From contig JANATG010000018.1 of assembly GCA_029449235.1 (NCBI GenBank), forward strand, positions 248,001-312,000: 64,000 nt of DNA. Reading direction: 5' to 3'. The translations under genes were made by a program, and so were the position numbers. Source of the DNA: Linnemannia schmuckeri (taxonomy: Eukaryota > Mortierellomycota > Mortierellomycetes > Mortierellales > Mortierellaceae). The notes beneath the pieces are model-generated. The model was not told the origin of the DNA. It searched no databases and worked only from the letters and a program-made list of their open reading frames with translations. Positions 57,441 through 64,000 of the stretch are shown here, piece by piece (position 1 is the stretch's first letter; each line of letters opens with the position of its first letter).

Positions 57441-60052
57441 ATGACATCCCCGACCGGGTCAGTTTCAGACCTGCTGGCAACAGGAGGTTCAGGCACAGGA
57501 GGAAGCAGGAACAACAATACCGATACCCTGGACGCCTCGACGTTCATCGACCCCTTCTCAGAATCCAACCCCTTTGCGGACGACGATTCCATAGGCGGTC
57601 CCCCTGGTCTCTCTTCGGTAGGAGGAGGTGCAGGAGGACTCAAGGCGTCCCAGTCACTCAATTTTCATGAGTATTACCCGCAGTCGACTGTTGTTGCTGC
57701 AGAGATGGACGATGGTGATGGTCATGAGGCAGGACATGGTGGTGGTACAGAGGGGACGTTGTATGGAGCCAATACGACGTTTCAAAAATCGTTCTCTGCG
57801 ATGAATTTGGCAGGACAACAGGAAGAAGAGTGCACTTTGTCGTCGTCGCCTTATTATGGAGCAGGAGCTGCGACCTCTGGTAATGGGTTTGAAGATTACC
57901 AACAACGGACTTCGCACCAATATGATTCAGATGGCGGGCAGAGATATGCGACAGGAGGAGGAGGACATCAGCGGTGGAGTAGTGTTGACTCTGACCATCA
58001 TGATGATGTTGAGGAGTCTCACCACCATCACCAGGGGCAACAGGGACAGCAGCAGTATCAACAGTATGATCAGGTTCCTATTGGGCGAGAGGGTGCAGGA
58101 CAGTTCCGTCCCGAGTCGACTCGTTCCCTTGGTTCTCAGGTAACTATCATGTATGAATATGGGGTATCTGTATTTAAAAAGGTAACAGGGCCTTGCTTCT
58201 AACCAGCGTGAGTGTCTATTACTTCTTCTTATTCGGTATGCGTGTTAGATGTCATTCCGTTTGCCGGAGGCGGGTGCAATTCCTTGGTTCGATATCACTG
58301 TTGGGGAGCCTCAAAAGATTGGGGATGTTATCAACCCGCACATTGTCTACAAAGTCCATATCAAGGTACATAACAAACAAAACTTCACGTACCTTTTTTG
58401 GTGCTCATCAGCATGTTCTTCTCTGCGGTGAATGAATATCCATAACCCAACATACTAAAGCATGGAGACTGCTCATTTTTTTTAAATATCTGTTGCTGTG
58501 TGCTTTTTTTACTTCTTCTAGACAAACTCCACAGCATTCAAGTCGAGTGATTTCACGGTCCAACGGCGATATCGGGACTTTTTATGGCTGTACAACCAAC
58601 TGACGACACACAACCCAGGAGTGATTGTCCCGCCTGTGTCAGAGAAGCATGCCCTGGGCCGATTTCAGGACGAGTTTGTGGAGAGTCGTCGAATTGCACT
58701 TGAGAGGTGTCTACGCAAGATGACGGCTCATCCTATGCTCTATGGAGATCCGGATTTGAAGCTGTTTTTGGAAAGTGAGAGCCTTGTCGCGGAGGTAATT
58801 ATATCCGTACTATGTTTGCTGTAGTCTATTTGTTTTTGTCGCGACATTTATTTTAGCCGTGCAGGATAGACTAATTTCGAAACCATTGTGTGGTTTTTCT
58901 CTTCGCTTGTTGGTCAATGACATACATAGATTAAGGAAAAGAGACAGGACAGCTCTAAGGGGTTCATGACAAAGTTTGGAGAGACTCTTTCGAGTGCGAC
59001 GACATTCACAAAAGTCCACGAGACAGACGAGGTAATGCATTAATGCGCATTTTTTCGCATTCGCATTGAGGAGGAGGGAGGAGGACGGGAGCATTTTTGC
59101 ATGTAAAGCCCCTAACACTAACCTCACGGTCGTCGTCGCGCTTCGTCGAAATTCGCCAAATGTCAAAAAATAGTGGTTTGAATCTCGCCGTACACAGTTG
59201 GATGTTCTGGATGGGCAGCTCAAGTCGTTATTGAAGGCGATTGAGGCGATTATCAAGCAGCGCCGAGACCTTGGAGTGGCATCGTCCGAATTTGGCGAGA
59301 GCATTGTCTCGTTGGCGGGCACAGAGTTGAACAAACCACTGGCGAACTCGCTTCTGGTTTTGGGTAACCTCAAGATTCGGATCAAGGAACTGCACGACAA
59401 ACAAGCGCATATGGATGTGTTGACGCTGGAGCACACGGTGGACGAGTACATCCGGACGATTGGCTCGATCAAGATTACGTTCATGACACGAGCCAAGTTC
59501 AACCAAAACATGGTTCAGGCGCAGAACGATCTGTCAAAGAAGAAGGCCAATTTCGACAAAATGAGCCAGCCGAGTCGAAAGACTAAACCTGAACGACTCC
59601 AACAGCTACAAGCGGAGATCACAGAGGCCGAGCAGAGGGTTGATGGAGCCAAGAAAGACTTTGAAGAGATTTCGACGTTGATCCGGCAGGAGTTTGATCG
59701 GTTTGATCGGGAGAAGGTCGAGGACTTTAAACAGAGCGTGGAAGCGTTCCTGGCAAGTATGGTTAAGCACCAGCGGGAGATTGTGGGGCTGTGGGAGAAT
59801 TACTTCCGGGCGCTTAATGGGACTGCTGATGATCAGCAGAATCCTACTTCTTCACAACAGCAACAACAGCAGCAGGATCATCACCATCAACAACAACAAC
59901 AGCAACAGCGGACGACAACGGCTGCGGAGGAGTCGACGACAAGGTTTGGATCCCATTTGGACACTGAGACGTCGTTGCATGGTGAGGAGACGGGGGTGCT
60001 TGGGACAAGCCATTCGAACGATATCTTGTCGTCTAATGCATGGAGTGCATAA
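57441..60052 (+). CDS. vps5: Vps5/SNX1-like retromer sorting nexin
   Basis: Five exons: 57441-58139, 58249-58365, 58522-58794, 58930-59031 and 59198-60052, giving 681 residues. After a long disordered N-terminus (Gly/Gln/His-rich, with DPFSESNPFADDD), a PX domain spans about 250-365: FTVQRRYRDFLWLYNQL, NPGVIVPPVSEKHALG, FVESRRIALERCLRKM and HPMLYGDPDLKLFL. The RRYRDF and SRRIALER arginines match the phosphoinositide-binding residues. A BAR-type helical domain follows (about 395-625; LKSLLKAIEAIIKQRRDLG, EYIRTIGSIKITFMTRAKF, ERLQQLQAEITEAEQRV, EDFKQSVEAFLASMVKHQ). Together these bend endosomal membranes for retrograde cargo sorting with Vps17 and the Vps26/29/35 core. The last 60 residues are Q/H-rich. 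Vps5 rather than Vps17 is preferred from the PX sequence; another SNX-BAR paralogue is possible. Confidence 0.88.
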
Positions 60053-60612
60053 CTCTTTTGTAATTTCTGTCATTGCTTCTTGGTCACCAAACTTTCGTGG
60101 TGGAGAAAAAAATACAGTTTTTCTAGGAATTTTCATCGTGTCTGCGCAGACATGCAACAATTATCGCTGTCTATTTTTTTGTTGGTCAAGGCGCTTCATG
60201 CTACTATGCGAGCTTGTTCTTCGTCCTTCCCCTTCCTTGCCCTCATTCTTGGCGGTATTGGGCGAGGAGGCTTTAACTATGACGACAATGATGATGATAG
60301 TATGGCAAAGTCTGGCAAAGACCTTGCTTGTCAATGGCAGATTTGAAATACCCTTTCTGCCTCAGTCTGGAAAGCACTCGACAAAATGTGTCAGCAAACC
60401 CATCAACACACTCAACACACGCTCATTCGCTGAATAATTGAATTAAAATGCCGTCATTGACCTCGCTAATTGCAAATCCTCGCCAAACCTATTTAAACGC
60501 ATCCTTTCATCCTGTTTTTCACTTCTCTCTCTTTTTTTTCCTACCTCACACTTCCCTCAACAACCACTTCTCTTTAACCACCAACCAACCAACCAACCAA
60601 CACATAACAACC
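60053..60612. other. Intergenic: Vps5 3' end and thioredoxin promoter
   Basis: No gene seen. The last 100 bp are CT-rich and contain a CCAA repeat (60580-60600) right before the thioredoxin ATG. Confidence 0.55.
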
Positions 60613-61765
60613 ATGGTCCGCGCTATTACTTCCACCGCCGAGTTCAACGAGCTCATTGCTTCTGGCAAGAAGGTCATTGTCGACTACCATGCCGTCTGGT
60701 GCGGGTATGTGTAACCTCTACTAACGAATACATGAACACTGATCAGTCTCCTACGCTGCGCAGTGCCACGTTATTTTTTTTATGTCGTCCTGGGCAGGTT
60801 TTGTTATTCTACGGACAAAACTACGAGCACAGCAAAAGGATGAGTACCAGGACACAGAAACGACGACAACGACGAGGGAAAAAAGTAAAACAGGAAGAGC
60901 AATCAACTTTTCACTTGGACGGGATCATCAACCGTTCCCCATCCACCTCTCTCCAGAAGGACAAACATTTTTTTTTTTAATGTTTCACCCTGATAACGTG
61001 CTCATATCTACCTAACGCAGGACGGGACTAAGAGGGAGAGGAGGGAGAATGAAGAAAAGAACCTCATGGAAAAAACGAAGAAAAAACTGCAAGGCAATTT
61101 ACTCATACCTAAAACGCAACCGTCATTTGTCGATCCTTCTCTATGCTGAGCGCCCTTGCTTTTTTTGTTTCTTCTTGACAATATGGAGATATCAGATATG
61201 AAGTGAATGGAGTACTCTGACAATAATGGGCGAAGGGTGGGCGCAACGAAGGGAAGAAGGTGGTGAGAGGCCGATAGGGCGAAGCATTAATGAGGAGACA
61301 GGTGCGCTGCGCAGACACACGAAGACGATCAATGGACAATCAGCTCGTACGCGTAATGGAATGGTACCAATGAAAAACGCGGAGGAGGAAGGCCAAGGAG
61401 AAAGAGAGATAGAGAAGATTCTCAATCACTTTCTGCGCATTTCACTTTTGACCATCCACCCATGCAACCAACCGTTTACAAAGGAGCTGTTCACCAAACT
61501 AACTCGCCTACTTTTAATTCGTATTGATAATAGTCCCTGCAAGGTCATTGGCCCCAAGTACGAGAACTTCGCTAAGGAGAAGGAGAACGAGGATATCGAG
61601 TTTGTCAAGGTCGATGTCGATGAACTCGGTGATGTCTCTGCCGCCGCCGGAATCCGTGCCATGCCTACCTTCCAGACCTACCACAATGGCAAGAAGATTG
61701 GGGAGGTCCTCGGCGCTGATGTCACCAAGCTCAAGAACCTCATTAAAGAGGCCAACGAGGCTTAA
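60613..61765 (+). CDS. trx1: Thioredoxin, 107 aa
   Basis: Small cytosolic-type thioredoxin that reduces protein disulfides. Two exons, 60613-60704 and 61534-61765. The sequence shows VIVDYHAVWCGPCKVIGP with the redox pair Cys30 and Cys33 and the cis-proline in RAMPTFQTYHNGKKIGEVLG. Length is the usual about 105 residues and there is no targeting peptide. The intron cuts the active site: exon 1 ends inside the Gly codon of CGPC, and exon 2 supplies PC. It is 829 bp, several times longer than other introns in the window, and contains T-rich and purine-rich DNA and an open frame with no known domain. The CCAA-repeat leader suggests a strongly expressed gene (inference). Confidence 0.93.
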
Positions 61766-62778
61766 ATACAATCTTTTCTGTTATTTACAGAGGGACGTTT
61801 ATGAATGCTTTCCTTCGCTCCATCATTGATGGTGGGGTGCTCTTAGGAGATGGAACTGCTCTTTTTCTCTTCACTTTCTTTTTTGTACATACTTTAATAA
61901 ACAAAAAATAACTTCACACAACAGCCGATGCAATGGATGGTGCGTTTTTGCTTTGCTTTTGCCTCTCCTTCCCCAACATAGTATTTTTTTGAGATGAAGG
62001 GAAGAGAGGGGATGTCCCATTGGACATCTTGGTAATCCTTGCCTGTTTTCTCTTTTACTCACGAGCTGTTCTTTCTCGTTTTTTTTTTCACCATTTCGCT
62101 TGCGTTTATGTTATGACAAGTGCTTTTGCTGTCCACTCGCCATGGCGTGCTTTCATGACCATGGGGCGTCAGTGCTCTCTATTTCTCTCGCCCTCTCTTT
62201 TTCGTCGACTTTATCAACAACCAACAGAGCATGCAAAGACGTCTTTTTCACGCCTTTTGTTTTCTTCCCCGAATGTTTTTCGATCATCGCTTTTTTTTTT
62301 TTTTTTTTTTCGTACATGTTTTTTTGTTTCCGTACAAAGTTAAGAGCGATGGCGTCTTGCGAAAAAGCAGTCATGGCGGGACTTTTTTTTTTAGCTGAAG
62401 GGAATGAGAGGAGAGCGTCAGATCACGTCAAAGTAAGGAAATGACGGCAAGTGGGTTAAAACTCGAGTCTAGAGTGTGGATGTGGTCATTATGGTTCCAA
62501 GATGGGAGGAGAGGATGGTACGATCCTGGGTCCCCGCTTTCAGCTTTTTTTTTTTTTTTTTTTGTTTGTGTTTTTTTCGCACTCAGCATTTTTTGGACTT
62601 TATTTCAAGGAATAGGAAAGGAAGGAACGAGGAAGGACGGGTAGCAGGACGAGTAAGAACACGAAGTCGCCCTTCTCCAAGTGTGTTGTTTTTTTCTTGT
62701 CATCATTTTGGTCATTTTGCTGTTTGCCCCCCACCGGCGTCGTCGTTATGATCCTTACACGTTTTCTTCACTCATTCC
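61766..62778. other. Intergenic, T-rich
   Basis: A spacer of about 1 kb between convergent thioredoxin (+) and GST-like (-) genes. It holds T tracts (about 62289-62310 and 62546-62563) and AATAAA signals near 61896. No gene seen. Confidence 0.55.
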
Positions 62779-63968
62779 TCAGGAAGAAGGAGTGAGTTCA
62801 GGGTGATGGTCCTTGACGAACCCGGCAGAGTTGACAGACAATTTTTTGTACTCGTCAGAGGAGATCCAGGCCTTGTAGGTTGGGTTGGATTCAATGTTGG
62901 CACGGACTTTGATGATGTTGGGGGTCTTTGTGGTGTTGATGATGGATGCGACGCGGTCGGGGCCAATGATCTTTTCGAGCGCGTCGAGCATTGTTGTTGT
63001 CCTGATATCTGCCAATGTTGTCTATTTTGTGAAAAATTTGGGGTGATCAGGTCCGGAAGACAGATGAATAAGGGTTAAAAAATGAGCGTCTGTCTAGTGG
63101 GCATTGAGTAACCCAGAGAAAAATATTAAGTCAACAAAGAGCAGAGAAGAAAAAAATGGAGACACTCAACGTTACCCTGTCACCAACATAGTGTCCATTG
63201 GAGTGATTATTCAACAAGTGGGCCTCATGGATTCGTCCCCAAGAAGCCAAGGTCTTGTTCAAGAAGTCGTCCAAGTATTTCGCCTTTTCCTCCTCAGATT
63301 TCCCGGAGGACTCCCAAAAGAAGGAGTTCATGATCTCCTGGAAGAACATACAGTTTGAGGAGGAGTAGAAAGCGTTGATAAGAGCTTCCTCCCAGGCGTT
63401 GCGGCCGTGCAGGCCGAATTGCTTTGCTAGGAAGATGTCGATTGCGTTGTTCTCTGACAGTGTCAGTTCCTGCTCGGTTGTTGAAGTAAGAAAGGAGGAG
63501 GGAGAGAAGATCAAAGAGAGAAACATTAGTTAGGGTGAGAAAGTGGTTCTTGCAGGTACAAGGAAAAGGTGTGCCAAGAGGAAGAGAGTGAGAACAAATG
63601 TAAGTGGGGTGTACCTTGCCGTTGGGGTGGATGATGGTCAAGAGAGGGAGGACCTCGAATGGCATGTTTGGCTTGTCTACTCCCCAATTCTAAGGTATTT
63701 CAAGAAATACGAAAAAGAAGAAAAGTAGTAGGTGTGAATAAAAGGAGTTCCGAAGATGAATACCTAAGCACGAGGATTGATTGTCCATGATGGACGAATA
63801 TGACGACGTTACCACGTAGAGGGGGGTCCAAGCGGCACCGGCGTAGGCAAGGATGCCACGGGCGTTGGTTCCTGCGAAATGAATGGAGAAGTAGGAGTGA
63901 GTGTACTTGAGGTTGTCGGATGCAACGAGTCTCGAGCTTTCTTCCGAGTTGATGTTGAATGGCTTCAT
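62779..63968 (-). CDS. Glutathione S-transferase-like protein
   Basis: Four exons on the minus strand: 63968-63813, 63689-63615, 63469-63176 and 63021-62779, giving 255 residues. The N-terminal part looks like a GST thioredoxin fold: YFSIHFAGTNARGILAYAGA for strand and helix 1, NWGVDKPNMPFEVLPLLTII with the cis-Pro-containing EVLPLL, and ELTLSENNAIDIFLAKQFGL for the Glu/Ser glutathione-binding motif. The C-terminal part is all-helical (EEALINAFYSSSNCMFFQEI, KTLASWGRIHEAHLLNNHSN). The architecture fits sigma/prostaglandin-D-synthase-like GSTs, but substrate and class are uncertain. The end TYKAWISSDEYKKL matches the usual GST tail. The start at the window edge is a true ATG at 63968; the promoter is not included. 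Confidence 0.7.
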
Positions 63969-64000
63969 CTTTGTCGCTGTGAGTGGTGCTTTGTATTGGT

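Noticed and set aside
61226..61533. Open frame that runs through the thioredoxin intron into exon 2
   Set aside because: The upstream part has no similarity to a domain, and the normal exon at 60613-60704 supplies the first half of the active site.

Overview
The window looks like nuclear DNA from an early-diverging filamentous fungus, most likely Mucoromycota and possibly a Mortierella-type species (inference from overall gene style; no marker gene is present to prove it). The supporting signs are genes with many short GT-AG introns of about 80-190 bp, CT-rich leaders, many A/T and CT tracts, low-complexity Q/H/S/P-rich protein tails, and decayed Harbinger, LINE and tyrosine-recombinase elements.

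Layout. (1) 1-4.7 kb holds a decayed PIF/Harbinger pair: a transposase remnant on + facing a Myb-like partner remnant on -. (2) 4.86-9.02 kb and 23.64-27.26 kb are the two arms of a nearly identical inverted duplication. Each arm carries an NAD(P)-binding SDR/NmrA-like gene, a tRNA-Ser(GCU) and 5'-truncated LINE copies stacked 95 bp upstream of the tRNA. (3) The 14.6 kb between the arms is a gene graveyard: a tyrosine-recombinase C-terminus, a disrupted paralogue of the TFIIIC B-block-binding subunit, and two decayed, convergent members of a protein family I do not recognise. (4) 27.8-42.9 kb returns to ordinary genes: a PXA/Nexin_C sorting-nexin-like protein, a single-pass membrane protein, and an OPT-family transporter with an exceptional N-terminal extension of about 1,340 residues. 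(5) 42.9-50.0 kb is a gene-poor stretch with simple repeats and one long imperfect hairpin. (6) 50.0-64.0 kb is a compact housekeeping block: a Pho80/Pcl-type cyclin, an allantoicase with an AT-hook-like tail, a Vps5/SNX1 retromer sorting nexin, a thioredoxin and a GST-like protein.

The intact genes do not form one pathway. Loose themes are nutrient handling (OPT peptide/metal uptake, Pho80-type cyclin, allantoate use), endosomal membrane traffic (Vps5, PXA/Nexin_C) and redox (thioredoxin, GST, SDR). The most unusual points are repeated LINE insertion into one 18-bp site upstream of a tRNA gene, the inverted duplication that breaks at a LINE poly(A) tail, the unknown decayed gene family, the AT-hook allantoicase and the OPT fusion. 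Exon boundaries were assigned by eye from GT-AG signals, frame continuity and family resemblance. No alignment or database search was run.
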